A stretch of 64,000 bases of DNA from Hofstenia miamia (GCA_004352715.1 SCFE01000048.1:190934-254933); one strand, 5' to 3'; positions 20,660-33,019 are shown, counted from the first letter of the stretch. Numbers and translations: made by a program. Notes: generated by a model not told the origin, from the letters alone.

Positions 20660-23630
20660 AAAAATTAAACACCTGGTGGAAATTATAAATATATATTTCT
20701 AAACATTTTAACCTGTAATTATTTTTTATTATGCTTTAATTGTTATTTACAGTAGTTCATAGTTTATTTGTTGCGCGTCTTTTCGCATAAATTTGGCAAA
20801 GCTTACTCATATATAATCTACAAACAAAATTGGTAGATACTTCAATGAAGATTCAAATTATCACAGAAAACAATACTATAGTAAATCCTCCGGTCACATC
20901 AGAGAGGGGTGATTTGATACAAATGCGGATTGGTGCTGGCTGTTAATACGGCAATTAACTTCACAAACTGGTGTTCGATTTATGAAAAATTTTGTTTTGT
21001 CCTTCAATATTCGAAAGATTTTTCCAAAAATTAGCATAGTTTTAGTAAAAGTGTAAGGTAGGAATGAACGATTAACCGAAAATAATCAAAACCAGAGATG
21101 GAAGCGGGCAGATTTTCGTAAGCTGCCGCATCCCGCCACACGGACTTTGCGCCCTGTCCCATGTTCACGTGCTGACATCTGCTTCATTATGCCCGCGCTT
21201 TATATTCTACAGCCCGAGATTGCCTAACCCAAACATTTCTGTTCCATAACTATTCACGATATGCTATGGTCTTATGGTCATAACCGACCAATGCCAAATA
21301 TTTCACTGCTTCAGAAATACAGAATCAATTTTCACATGTCATCTAATGTTCCCACCAATAGGAATCTAATAACAAACATGAGGCTAATACATAATCAAAA
21401 CTCAAAAGCAAAATCAAATTTATGGAGCTTTTCATGAAGACACTATTTTATTCAATGTATTTATGCAAGGGTAATTCCACTTCTTCCAGTGTAATTGCAA
21501 AGTCTATTAACGACAAATTAGATCAAAGATATCTTTTTGGCACTATTGAATAGAATCCAATTTAACCTAGAGCTAAAAGTGCATAACTGATTTTTTCAAA
21601 ATGCTAGTAAATTCCCATGTAAATCTAAATTTAATCAAGCAGAGAACTTTGATGTAATAAAAATACTTTTACTATTTCTAAAAGTGGCATGTTTTTGGTT
21701 CCATTGGTCTCAAATCAAGTGTATTTTTGCCCCACTTTTTCTCCATGAGTACCTTGTCTTATACCCGCCCCGCGCAATAACTTGAACCGCCTCACTTTCA
21801 TAAAATGCGTCCCAATTTAAAGAAACTAAGATTTAAGTATGTTCAAGAACAATGTTAAAATGTATGGTAGTAAATTGAAAAATAATAAGATTGTACTTTA
21901 TCAACGTTCATCATCATCATTGATTATGCTTTTTAGAATTCTAGAAAAAAGGAAACAAGCAGTATTTCAAAACATTTCTGTGAGTACGGATTTGGCTATT
22001 TGAGCAAAATTTAGATTTAGGTCCTGTTGGATCAAGAATTATTTACACCTAATTTTTGTTACATTTTATACGCTAATTGAGATAAAGCACAACAAATACA
22101 TATGTAGGCCTGAAGAGGTTGTTAGCACAATATTATTACGAAACATTTTCAAATTTTTGTAAGCAGAAGTGCTTGGAAATAATGAGATTTAATAAAATGA
22201 ATGTTCTCCTTATTATTTATCCATGAGAATTTTAAGGAATTGGTAGGCTCGAGTAAGCAATTTTTCAAAATGGAAGATATCCAGTTCATCTTTGGAAAAA
22301 ACCAAGCCGATATTTAAGTTGCTTCAAAACATTTAAGTTATTTTCGCGTCCCAATTTGATATTTCAAATCAGGTTTGATTGGAAAAATTTCATTGAGTAT
22401 TGAATTTAACTACGTGAGGAAATCACTCAAGAAATTGTCAAATTCTTTGTCCCATTAAGTGTTTTAGAAGTATTATATTACAACAACAATGAAGGATGAA
22501 GTTTATAAATTTATACAGAATAGATTAACTTAATTTTTTAATAGTTACGTTTGTTATTCTATTTGACATTAGTTATCAAATTTATGGCTTTCGCAAAAGC
22601 CGATTTAAATAAATATGAATATTTAATGATTTCAATCATGCTCTGCGAAGTGCAATATTTTCTTGATTGTCTGCTACAATTTAATCTAGACTGTAATACC
22701 TTGATCTCGCATGATCAATGTATAATATGAAGTTGTATTGACGATTTCCTAGCGTTCTGTAAAGCATATCAGAATGGGACATATTCTTTCCTGATATCAT
22801 TGACAAAAACACAAATATGTGAGGTAAATGCCACATCTGGTTGCCTTGAGGATTTTGAACTTTTTATTGTAGGGATATTTGACAATTTTTTGACTTTATC
22901 ATTAAAAATTTAAAAATTTTTAAAAGTTCTATCTAGAAGTTTTCCTGTAATGTAAGTATTTACTTATTTGTGAATGAAAATAATTGTAAAGTTTAGTTAA
23001 ATTGCAAAATATTCTGCAACAGTGCAATAATTTAAAAAGAACCATTTTTTTATAAATCAACAATCAAATGATAAGTAAATATATTTTTTAAAAAAATAAT
23101 CTTTCAAACAATGAAAAATTCGTTGAAGCAATATCTCCCAAAAAATCTGAAATTCATAAAATCATACTTGTATTGATACTAAGGCATGCTGTTTATGTAA
23201 ACGTTTTCTTAAGTTTTAAATTTATCAATTTTAATAACCACATAGAAACTGAGAACATTTGCACAATTGTATAGCGTAAGGTAGAAATTTTAAAATTCAC
23301 ATCATCGTGCACAAATAAAAGAGATAGATCGAATATACGTAACCTTTACATGACCATACTATTTTATCAATACTTCATATTTGAATACTAGTATTTATTT
23401 GAACGATCAAAGTGCATGCATCATATAATGTTTGATAATGTCAATAAGTGAATTTTTTTTATAATAGGATTATCATTTTAATGTTACATTTATTCGACTA
23501 GTCTTGAAGCATTGGTATCCATATAAATCGATATCAAAGTTTAAGAAATTGCACATACGTCTGTGTATTAATAATGTGTGTTGGGAGTATTTTTGTATTA
23601 ATAAAGCAATTCATGACATAAAGTTTATGA
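20660..23630. other. intron 3, AT-rich with GC-richer transposon-like patches
   Basis: GC-richer patches near 20880-20945, 21093-21240 and 21750-21800 stand out from the background. The second begins CAGAGATGGAAGCGGGC, which looks like a hAT-type terminus. No exon is seen. Confidence 0.45.
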
Positions 23631-23672
23631 ATTAATTTTATAAAGTTATGCAGAAATCCGTCATAAACAAAC

Positions 23673-23847
23673 CTTCTAAGTCGTCTGTAATATTGACAGC
23701 GTCGGTGCCTGGATAGCTAGGATCGCTCTCCGAGGAAAGAGTAGCTGCATGTTCACTATTATCTGGAGATGCAGTTTCCTGCTGATCCCTTCTTCTACGA
23801 AGAAGTTCAATTTTGTGAAGTATCAGAGAATGTGTATTGTCTGTCAA
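23673..23847 (-). CDS. exon 3 of the Pro/Arg/Ser-rich gene
   Basis: The acceptor is TATATTTAG at 23848 on, entered in phase 0. It has 58 codons plus one base to donor GAAG|GTTTGT at 23672-23667. The peptide starts LTDNTHSLILHKIELL, followed by a basic cluster RRRRDQQE that could act as a nuclear-localisation or membrane-proximal signal. An acidic, Ser-rich stretch (SSESDPSYPGTDAVNITDD) follows. Phase agrees with exon 2 (0) and exon 4 (1). Confidence 0.72.
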
Positions 23848-23917
23848 CTAAATATAATAAATAGTCAAAAACCAAATTGTTCCAAGCTAAAAATAGGCAC
23901 TATTATTCACAAATCAA

Positions 23918-23920
<3 letters not shown>

Positions 23921-23948
<28 letters not shown>

Positions 23949-23964
23949 ACATATATATATATAC

Positions 23965-23995
<31 letters not shown>

Positions 23996-24016
23996 CATAC
24001 ATATATATATGTATAT
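23921..24016 (+). repeat. (TA)n / (TACATA)n microsatellite
   Basis: Imperfect TA tract interrupted by regularly spaced C. It produces Tyr/Ile open frames that are not genes. Confidence 0.95.
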
Positions 24017-25356
24017 GCTTTTTCAAACTTAATAAAACTTAATAATAAACTTGGGAAAAGATATGAAGGTATTTAGTCATAAATGGTAAGTAAATGAGGT
24101 GACGACATGGTGTGTAGCAGTAACTATGGGATGAAGAAAGTGTAACGATGGACAGACAAATTGACATTATGTGCGAGCATACTGATCATAAATTTTGTCA
24201 AGCATACAATTTTTTATCCAAAGATTTGATTTACTGCCCTAATGTAGTGCTCGTGGAAATTAAACGGAATATACTAAAAATTGTAGAAACCATTAAGAAA
24301 TTTCAAACAATATCAAAGCTTTACATTTAATGTACCTGAAACTGTGAAAAGAGTAGCCATAAATTCAAACAATAAATTTGAAAGACCACAGTTAATTAAC
24401 TTTATTAAACTTTTGACGTTATTTGTTTATTTTTAATGTCGAGTTGGTTGACAGAATTTAAAGTTCTTTGTTGATATAAACTGTAGCTTTCGTTATTCAA
24501 GGATTTAGCATGGAGCCAATTTGAGGCAGCTAGTACAATTATCTCAGGAATGTTTAATGATATAAATATTTAACCTAGAATTCGCAAATGGATTCATTTT
24601 ATTTAAACCTATTTAGGCTGGGATTTCTGACAAACGCAAAGGGTTGAGGTGGGGTAAAATGACCCCTTACTAAAGTTTCGGTTCTAGTGACCCAATCAGT
24701 CCATAATTCGTGGTAAGCCTGAACATTATCCTTTACAAAATATTATCACTATTCCAATGTTAGGAATAATTTTTGCTGACGTCAGCACTTTTTGGAATTG
24801 TGTATAAATTCTTTGTAGTTTTAGATACACTCTTGCCACCGGCTAAATAATAGCCCAAAATGATTTTTTAATAAAGCACAAAGAAATATACCGTATAAAC
24901 ATATATACACTTACTGACAAGTCATAATAATAAAAATATAGGCAAATGGAGGGGCATAATATTTTAATCAAAATACTCCTAAATTTTACCTTTATAAAAC
25001 AAATTGTCAATAAATTTGTTTTGGGGAAAGGAATTAACAAAACCTTGGGAAAATGCAGCCGCTGAAGGACCAGGCGAATCATTAATGATTAACTCAACAG
25101 TGTAATATGTGAAGGTTTGATTTATTTACGAACTACCGGTAATTATATTAAGATTCAAGCAAATTTAGCAGTCCATATAATATTATATAAAATTCAGTGG
25201 AAAGATTGAAATGATCTATTTGTAAATTAATACCTATTACATAATTATTAATTATTTTAAAGATAAGAAAAAATTAGCTTTTATACCTAGAACTCTAGTT
25301 GAACTTATTGTTCATTTTATCTGTAATATTTAGAAATAGTTTAAACGTTGGCATAC

Positions 25357-25704
25357 CCCGGGGTGTTTGTAAGGATTTAAAGGTCTTCTTGGGCGCCAAG
25401 GATCCCAAACGGATGCTACATGTAGTGGAAGCGTATGAAAAGGCGGAGATGGATACACATAGTAAGCTGGCACCGCCCGAGGCTTTGGCCGAGGTATTGT
25501 GCGAGCGGTTTGTGGAGTTTCGGTTGCTGTGGAGCTATCAGATGATAGAAGAGACTCTCTACTTCCACTCGGAGGCCTATTTGTTTGCCCGTTTGGAGAT
25601 CGCGGCGAAAGATTAGTTGGAGATCTTCTTGGTGGAGATCTACCCGGAGATCGTGCACGTACTATTGGTCCATTTGAGAGTTTATTGGGAGACTTTGTGG
25701 ATTG
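25357..25704 (-). CDS. exon 2 of the Pro/Arg/Ser-rich gene
   Basis: The acceptor TTTACTTTAG ends at 25705; the donor CCCGGG|GTATGC begins at 25356. The exon is exactly 348 bases (116 codons), phase 0 at both ends. It is the most GC-rich stretch of the gene. The peptide has an SP/RS segment (RARSPGRSPPRRSP), a Ser/Thr-rich part (SRESLLSSDSSTATETPQ) and an aromatic/Pro block (VWDPWRPRRPLNPYKHPG). SP sites suggest proline-directed phosphorylation. A second copy of most of this exon lies at 25819-26159. Confidence 0.78.
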
Positions 25705-26272
25705 CTAAAGTAAATTCTTTCAAAAATATTGTGGGTTCATTTTACATTTTGAAAAAAATATTTATTAATCAACGTAATAAATATGATTGTGATGCTCATT
25801 TTATCAATATATACACANTGTTTGTAAGGATTTAAAGGTCTTCTTGGGCGCCAAGGATCCCAAACGGATGCTACATGTGGTGGAAGCGTATGAAAAGGCG
25901 GAGATGGATACACATAGTAAGCTGGCACCGCCCGAGGCTTTGGCCGAGGTATTGTGCGAGCGGTTTGTGGAGTTTCGGTTGCTGTGGAGCTATCAGATGA
26001 TAGAAGAGACTCTCTACTTCCACTCGGAGGCCTAATTGTTTGCCCGTTTGGAGATCGCGGCGAAAGATTAGTTGGAGATCTTCTTGGTGGAGATCTACCC
26101 GGAGATCGTGCACGTACTATTGGTCCATTTGAGAGTTTATTGGGACACTTTGTGGATTGCTAAAGTAAATTCTTTCAAAAATATTGTGGGTTCATTTTAC
26201 ATTTTGAAAAAAATATTTATTAATCAACGTAATAAATATGATTGTGATGCTCATTTTATCAATATATACACA
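25364..26272. repeat. 454-bp direct duplication around a single N, carrying exon 2
   Basis: 25364-25817 recurs as 25819-26272 with an N at 25818 between them. I see three differences (A25424/G25879, T25580/A26035, G25691/C26146). The second copy of exon 2 stays open but lacks the donor end. The pattern suggests two overlapping contigs or haplotypes placed side by side. Confidence 0.9.
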
Positions 26273-26299
26273 TATGTGTAGCTCAAAGAAATATTAATA

Positions 26300-28880
26300 A
26301 TCTTATTATTAATATTATTAAAAGTACTTATTTGAAAATATATTTGAATTCTTTAAAAGTTATTTATTGTGTTCTAAACTGCAATTCCTACATGCAAAAA
26401 CATGAGAAGTGCATACAAGAATGTTTTAGATTATTTGTAGTATTATGAATGAATAGAGTTATAACTGATGCATATTATTGGCATCCATATGGATAGAGAT
26501 CAAAGAGATGTCGAAAGTGACAATCATGCTAATGATGATAATCATACCAATGGTGATGATAATGATGATTGTGATTACGTGATGGTGATGATGATCATGA
26601 CCATTCTGATACTGAGCCGGAAAATAACGATTTAAGGCTTTTAATATTTCATTAATGCTTTTAATCCAGAAATTACAGAATGAAAAAATCATTTTTATGT
26701 GTTAATTATGTCATTTCATGTCATATTAGACATAGGATTAGTAATCAATTTGCTATTTCATTTGGTGGAAGCAAATCTCATCATGCCATGATGGTTAGTC
26801 TAACGTATGCTGTTAGAGACTAAAATTTGACATGGTATACAAAACCAATCCCCAAAAATTCATTAAGACTGACAACATTCTTTGTTGAAATAGATTAATT
26901 CTGAGTGAAGTAAGTTTTCCCATTTCATAAATCAAAAATATATAGTAATGAGAATGACGACATCTTAAAATCTCAAAATTTCTTCTGCCAGGGCAAATTT
27001 TTTAAAATTCTTAATAAGTTATTTTCCCATTTCCAATTAGAATTCGCAATGAAATTTTTGCAATATTTTGTATTTTTTACATTTAGGCATTGGGAGCTCT
27101 TTCAATTTAATGTTTTTATTAATTAGAGTCAATTACCTTCGCACACTCATCTTGGAGAATTAAAGCAATGGAAGTACAAATGCTTAGCTTTCCTTTCAAA
27201 TTCCAATAACTAGACGTTTCAAAGTTAACGCTCAATCTATTCTGGATTAGTCTGGCTGTCATTTCAAAGAGATGCCTTATTTCCCAGAAGAAAAACATTG
27301 CGTAATTTGGTCATTTACTTTGAATTGATTCTTCTGAAGTAAATATAGATAAAGTTGCTTGATTAAGCAATCTTAATATTACAATTATCACGTCTTCACT
27401 TTGGAAATTTAATTATCGACAATGATTTCAATTACTTTTCTAATTCTACATTGAGAATTCAAGAAATTTGAATAACAATGAAATTATTATAAAGATACAT
27501 ATAATTCACTAGCAAGAATCATTTTCTCTTTTGATCGAGATTCTTTAAAATTTGCAAACCAATCTTTTCCATCATTGTATTCGTTATGTTTGCTTACTAA
27601 GCTAAATGAAATCTATAAATCGTTGTGCGGGAGTTTTTGCGTGCACCACGAAATTTTGAATAAATTTCTCTAAGGACATACAAATGTCCTTACAAATGCG
27701 CTCTTCTAAAAAAACACGGCTTTCGTCTTGCTTCGTTTTTCTGTCGTGTAAAACACTCACTAAATGCGATATTGGAGCAATACGTATTTAAATAAACTTC
27801 ATTTAGAATTTCTATGTAATGCCAAATATAAATTTTTTTTGCATTAGTTCTTTTATGCTCGTCTCCTGCATAATGTCAAAAACTTAAAATTTTTTCAAGT
27901 CATATAATAATATCTAACGATAAATGAACTATGATTTAAAAATTGAATTCAATGATTATGATGTAATTCAAGTGACATTGGTAGTTTCGATCCAAAACGC
28001 AATTTATAATTTAATTATACTTTATATGTTTATATCTAAAATGCAAATTTTCTAGTTTCCTTTGTGGATAGATCTTTACAAATCTAAGAAAATGTACTTA
28101 TATTTTAATTTTCTTCACCTCATGATATTTGGAAGAGTACATCGTTGTCGATTACTTATTATTGTATACAATGAATTGAGGCTTTTTAAGAAAAGTCACC
28201 ATAATAAATCAGAAATGACTTCAGCAAGATGCAATAACTGCAATGCATTCAAACATACTTCAAAATCGCATTTCGTAGTTTAAGTGGTTTACCACTACAG
28301 CTTTTATAGCAGCTATGGCCTAGGGGTTCTGTGCCACTATTCAATTCCATGAGAATTGAACTAAATTTTTTCAGTGGTACTGAGACTAACAAAGGACTGT
28401 GACAAGAAATTAGTTGGTATAATGGATTTCAGAATATTACTCATTGTGTTAGCATATTTTGGCCCTAATAGAAGTTATGTTGTGGAAACACATGGAACCA
28501 CAAAATTTCATAAGACTGGCATAGAATTGGCCTGAGAGCAAATCGTTTGGCACTAACTGGAGCCAATAAAACTTTGTTTCCGCAAACCCTGCAATAGCCG
28601 CAAAGAACTAAGCTTATTTCATGGCTAGAAAACTGGCTATTTAAATTGCACTAAACAGAAAGTTTATACAGCAACAAAATGATATATTAAACAGAAACAT
28701 TGAAATTCATAATTTACAATCGAACAAATGTTTGCTAGCAAAATATTCCTCCTAGTTATATTCATCTGTTATATTTGTAAGTCTGCAATTCGGCTACTGC
28801 CAATGAAATTTACCTTGGAAAATATAAATTTAACATTACAATTTCTTACATTAACATTTAATCCTAAATTTTATTTTCAG
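26300..28880. other. intron 1, mostly featureless
   Basis: AT-rich. A GAT-repeat-derived segment at about 26490-26640 and a 59-codon minus frame at about 27130-27310 ending near a GTAATT donor are the only notable points. Neither is supported as an exon. Confidence 0.45.
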
Positions 28881-28904
28881 TAATATATATATATATATAT
28901 ATAT

Positions 28905-29199
28905 CAGTGTTGGCACGAAAGCACGCAGTTGAGCACGAGCGACGCACGGGATTAAATTTAAAAAAATTTTCAAGCACGAGTCTGGCACACACAAAATTCT
29001 ACAAATGAATTACTTTTGACAGAAAATATTTTCAATAAAACTTTCGATGATTTTAATATGCAAATTAATAGATTTAAAAAATTCATTTAACAAATATATT
29101 TGATACTATCTTGATATAGGCACGAGCAGAGCACGGGCACGAAATTTTTTGTAAAAATGAGCACGGACCGATATAAAGCACCACACGGTTCCAAAACTG
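28905..29199. mobile_element. small non-autonomous hAT-like element
   Basis: The left end CAGTGTTGGCAC and the inverted right end CAGTTTTGGAAC match at 9 or 10 of 12 positions. CAGTG-type termini are usual for hAT elements. It sits inside TA microsatellites, so a target duplication cannot be judged. The 295-bp body has nine GCACG motifs, all in one orientation, against a very AT-rich background. No coding capacity. Confidence 0.5.
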
Positions 29200-29209
29200 G
29201 TATATATAT

Positions 29210-29245
<36 letters not shown>

Positions 29246-29349
29246 TACATATATTTATATGCAAAATAAAATAACTTAAAAACTATGGAAATTAACCTAG
29301 TAATAAGAAAGTGAAATTATATAATTAGAAATATCACTAGTAAACTTAC

Positions 29350-29409
29350 GTAGGTGTTTTTCAACCAATGCTTCACAGTTGAGTGGGTTTTATTAAAAGC
29401 ATTACGCAT
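29350..29409 (-). CDS. candidate exon 1 of the Pro/Arg/Ser-rich gene
   Basis: From ATG at 29409-29407, 20 codons run to a strong donor TAC|GTAAGT (29349-29344), phase 0, which fits exon 2. The peptide is MRNAFNKTHSTVKHWLKNTY. Two TAA codons lie just upstream in frame and no AG separates them from the ATG, so this can only be a first coding exon. The start context is weak (C at -3). This is the least certain part of the model; the true 5' end could lie elsewhere. Confidence 0.38.
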
Positions 29410-29419
29410 TCGAAAGGTA

Positions 29420-32400
29420 TTTGAAAATTATTAAAACTAATAGGTATTCACTAGTAATTTCCAATAAAAAACCATTGCATCAAAAGTAAAGCAAATATAT
29501 TCTTCAAATTTTTTTAAAATTTTGTGTTCCAAGCGAGCTCTGAAATTACTCTTTTAATTTTGTTCAGGAATACCTACGTATGTATATGTGTTACCAAGGC
29601 CTACTTAGCTGTTTATGGTAGATCTTGGCATTACTCAAAATTGAAAAACCAAAAAGAATTTTTGGGAGATCGAAATATTCAACTGGAGGAATAATTGTTC
29701 ATGATTGTGTTATATTAAAATCATAATTATTATGGTATGAAAAGCTATTATTCTTGAAAAAACGATGGAAATAATATAACTTCTATACTTTCTTAATACA
29801 GTCAGTGACAGGCATTTGAAATAGAGCACATCTATTAATATGGTTACGATAAATAAAAGCACATCCATTATCTGCAAAAGCTTGAATTGCATATAAAGAG
29901 AATGCAATTTCGTCAATTGGAGTAAGGTGGCGTAGTTAATTTAATCAAGTGTTTCAATTAATTGTAATCTTCTATAGCGTCTCTCTTTTTGTGCTTCCTC
30001 GATATGCACCCTAGTTTAGACATTCACTGGATATTAGTACAATTCTCACGCCAATGAAATTTATAATTTTTCATCTAAGTAAAAATATGTTTCATTCGTC
30101 ATAAGATATTTTGTCCAATCTTTATAACTTAAATTTTATTCAGAAATACAAAAAATAGAAGTGGCAAGCTTATAAAATATTTGAATGCATGTTTAGCAAT
30201 GTAAATGTACAATGAACGAGTACCAAAAATCAAAGTGGAAAAGAGTTACATATTTTTTATTAGAACCCAGAAAATCCTTATGCAACCAATAAATGATGAC
30301 CCGAAAATGAAAGAAAAATCTAGATAATAACCTAAACATATACATTTATATGTTGAAATCAGGGGTTATATTCTTCACTGCTTTCCATCTTCTACTTTAA
30401 GTTTTTGACCTATGATCCTTTATCATAACACCCTAATAAAATTATCCAAAATCAGATAATGGGACTTCTTATTCAAAACTGTTTTGTACAAAATTGCGGG
30501 GTTTCCATTATATCAACGACGCAATGCGATATTTTTCAAATTGGCATTGCCCATTTTTTGTTTAATAGCTGTATATGACAGAAGACGACTACAGAAATTT
30601 TCAATGAAATTTCCGCGTACATAGTTATAGTTATGGTTAGCGACAATTTATTGGTAAAAGGGCAAGATTGTCGGCATTTGATGAATTAGAATGGATGATA
30701 ACGTAATCAGTTGAATTCATTTTTTGTAGTTTATTGATTTTCCGGCCATTTGATAACAATTACTAATATAATTGAGAATTTATTTCTATTAAACAACTAA
30801 TTCCACACAACGATGTGGTAACTCACAATTATAATAGTAATCGCAATTTGAAACTGCTGTAATGTTGAGAACACTCTGCTTACGAAACGTTTCTTATTTG
30901 CTGCATATATAAGTCAAACCTAAAATAGTTAATTTCGTAAAGTCGCATGGTATCAAATTTTCATTTAAATATATATATATATGTTGTTTGCATTGTACAT
31001 TTCAGCAATATTAGTGAAGAAGAATTACTAAATTGGCATTACAAAATTTAAATTTAATAAAACACTAATCTTCATGAAAAATTTGCAGATAAATAAATTG
31101 AAATCTCAAACATTTGTAATGATTTAAATTAAAATCCAATATAACTTAAATATTAAGTTGTAAATTTGAGATCACAAATTTAACAAATACCTAAGTTTCT
31201 AACTTAAATTTACAGCCAACAAAATGACTATTTTCGTGTGCACATAACTTACCGTTAATGTAACACTCAGCTCAATCAGTTTGGGATGTTTTCTTTCATC
31301 TAGTAATCTTAAATAATACAAGTAACTGTTGTGCTTTTTTGCTTTCTAGTACTAGTGCGTTAAGGCCACTATTAGTAATGCTTTGATTGTTCCATCTCCC
31401 GAAATCTCTATTTTTATTTCTAACTCTATATATTTGCCCATGTCACATTTTTGCGTTCAACAATTTTTGTCCTAAAAATCTCCAAAAACGTGTGCAAAAA
31501 TGTAAATTTAAGTTCAATTTGCTCTTTGAAATTTGGCATGGATCCTCATGGAAAGAAAAATGCTGCACTATGTTCGCTACCTTGATTGAAGGTACTTAGA
31601 ATTTCAATTCTGGAAGAGCATATTCTTTAATCAGGCGGACAACGCTAAGGAATTATATGGTAATTTTGACTGATCTCAATTAATCGAGATCTGAATATAT
31701 TACAGAGCATGTAGAGGATTGTAAATAACTTCTTTAGAACTGGAATTGTAGGAATTTTGATGATTTAGGAAAAGCTGGGTAAACAGAATTCCACTTCATA
31801 CGATGAACCTATCAATTTCAATTGAAAGAAAGTGCTTAAGCAGTTATTAAAAACGGAAGAAACCATACATATTTTAGATTTCAAACAGTAAATTTCTTAG
31901 CATCTCGTGTTTTAACATTTGAAGTTGGGATTTTTTAATAGAATTTTTTATGCTTTTAACTTTATTGAGCAACTACTTAATGTCTAAATATTGATATCAT
32001 ACAACTTAAACTTAAGACTGGATAAGAATTTTGGCATATCCACCCTGATTTTACGCACGCCACGCCTCAATGGGTTTCGGTGATCTATTTACCGAAAAAG
32101 AAATAGCTAAGGTGAGTTGTTTTTCCCATGGGCTTGCGACCTTCTAATTACGTCAGCATTAAGCATAGAGAAAATTTAAAGCTCTTTAGGAAAATTAAAA
32201 TTTTCAGTAAAAAATAGAGAATTCTTTTTAAGTACTTCAGCAATGCACTGCATTTTAAATTCTCAACATTAGGTCCAAGCACGGTGACGCATAGATGTGT
32301 CCAAATATCACGATTTCCAAATTTTATAAAAGGCTTGGAAAAAATTGCATGAAGTTGAAGAAAATGCGGTTAGTTCTTTAACAATGACCCAGCAAGTATA

Positions 32401-32600
32401 GGGTTAAGTTGAGGTATGTGATTTTTTATAATTGCATAAGTTTTATTTTTTAATGAATAAGCAAATATTGGTATCTTGATCATGAACTTGGATGTGTGAA
32501 TCGCAAATTACTTTGGGAATTTTACCTATGTTGATTTAGTAGTTTCACATAATTTTATAATGAATGTATAAATTAAAAAAAGTGGGAATAGTAATCGTAA
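29420..32600. other. AT-rich intergenic stretch
   Basis: Short TA tracts (for example 30969-30982). A consensus donor-like AAG|GTGAGT near 32109 follows a 14-codon frame from an ATG, but no partner exon was found. Confidence 0.45.
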
Positions 32601-32614
32601 AATTTCGCAAAGAT

Positions 32615-33019
32615 ATGAAATTGGAGATTTTATTTTTTTGCTTGTTTACGCACAATTTCGTCACTTGCGCAGGAAAAAGTCTAGCTAAACAAGCTCATCA
32701 AATGTTTGAAATATATAAAGCTGAAAGACATGTCATAACCGTGTTGGAAACTCTTATAGCTGATAATGGAGAAGCCTCTGCAGAAATTCTTAGAAATTTT
32801 AAAAGGAATGAAGCAGAAAATTGTAGAAAATATTATCAAAGCAGTGAGTGTATTTCCATAGTGAAACAATTCTGCAAAAAGACTAGAGCCTTGATGGTAA
32901 GACGCGAAACGAATGAATTTCTCAGTATTTCTAAGGATGTAGATTTCTTAGCTAAATTTTTAGCAGCCACGGATAATTGCCTCCAAGTAATGAAAAATGT
33001 TATAGTCATGGAAGTGTAA
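32615..33019 (+). CDS. small secreted four-cysteine protein, intronless
   Basis: From ATG at 32615-32617 (chosen because a signal peptide starts there) the frame gives 134 residues. The N-terminus MKLEILFFCLFTHNFVTCAG has a Lys, a hydrophobic core and a small-residue cleavage region near residue 18-20. The mature part is highly charged and helical, with cysteines at 70, 79, 87 and 122, enough for two disulfides. The frame stays open 17 codons upstream with no better start. AATAAA at 33030-33035 follows the stop by about ten bases, and another lies at 33046. The family is not recognised. A spliced 5' UTR is possible (AAAG just before the ATG). Confidence 0.6.
   Translation: MKLEILFFCLFTHNFVTCAGKSLAKQAHQMFEIYKAERHVITVLETLIADNGEASAEILRNFKRNEAENCRKYYQSSECISIVKQFCKKTRALMVRRETNEFLSISKDVDFLAKFLAATDNCLQVMKNVIVMEV

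Larger units (their letters stand above)
13610..29409 (-). other. gene span: six-exon minus-strand gene for a Pro/Arg/Ser-rich protein
   Basis: Exons 29409-29350, 25704-25357, 23847-23673, 20063-19820, 19396-19259 and 13790-13610 join with phases 0, 0, 1, 2, 2. Every junction keeps the frame, and every intron starts GT and ends AG. Total coding length is 1146 bases including the stop (381 residues). Composition is low-complexity and polar: an SP/RS-rich segment, a basic cluster, Pro- and His-rich blocks, a PPPY motif and Arg-rich spacers. There is no obvious globular domain or membrane segment. It could be a disordered adaptor, or the tail of a larger protein if the first exon is not the true start. 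Identity unknown. Introns carry LINE and hAT debris. Confidence 0.72.

Noticed and set aside
24985-25105. Possible cassette exon of the minus-strand gene (minus frame reading NDSPGPSAAAFSQG, with donor-like CAAG|GT and AAAG|GTAAAA)
   Set aside because: Its style fits the gene, but its length is 3n+1 while both neighbouring exons need phase 0, so including it breaks the frame in exon 3. The plus strand is also open here.
25299-26281. Plus-strand ORFs of 69-105 codons over exon 2 and its duplicate, looking acidic and protein-like
   Set aside because: They are mirror images of the minus-strand exon: the minus frame has exact splice sites, phase agreement with its neighbours and a length of exactly 348 bases.
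27137-27312. Minus frame of about 59 codons ending at AAG|GTAATT (phase 0) between exons 1 and 2
   Set aside because: No acceptor with a pyrimidine tract gives phase 0 at its 5' side, and frames of this length are expected by chance at this base composition.
27673-27692. Perfect 8-bp hairpin AAGGACAT-ACAA-ATGTCCTT
   Set aside because: A short palindrome expected by chance in 64 kb, with no flanking signal giving it a role.
32069-32109. Plus mini-exon from ATG (MGFGDLFTEKEIAK) to AAG|GTGAGT
   Set aside because: The donor is consensus, but 14 codons are not evidence and no following exon in phase was found; the secreted-protein ORF downstream has its own start.
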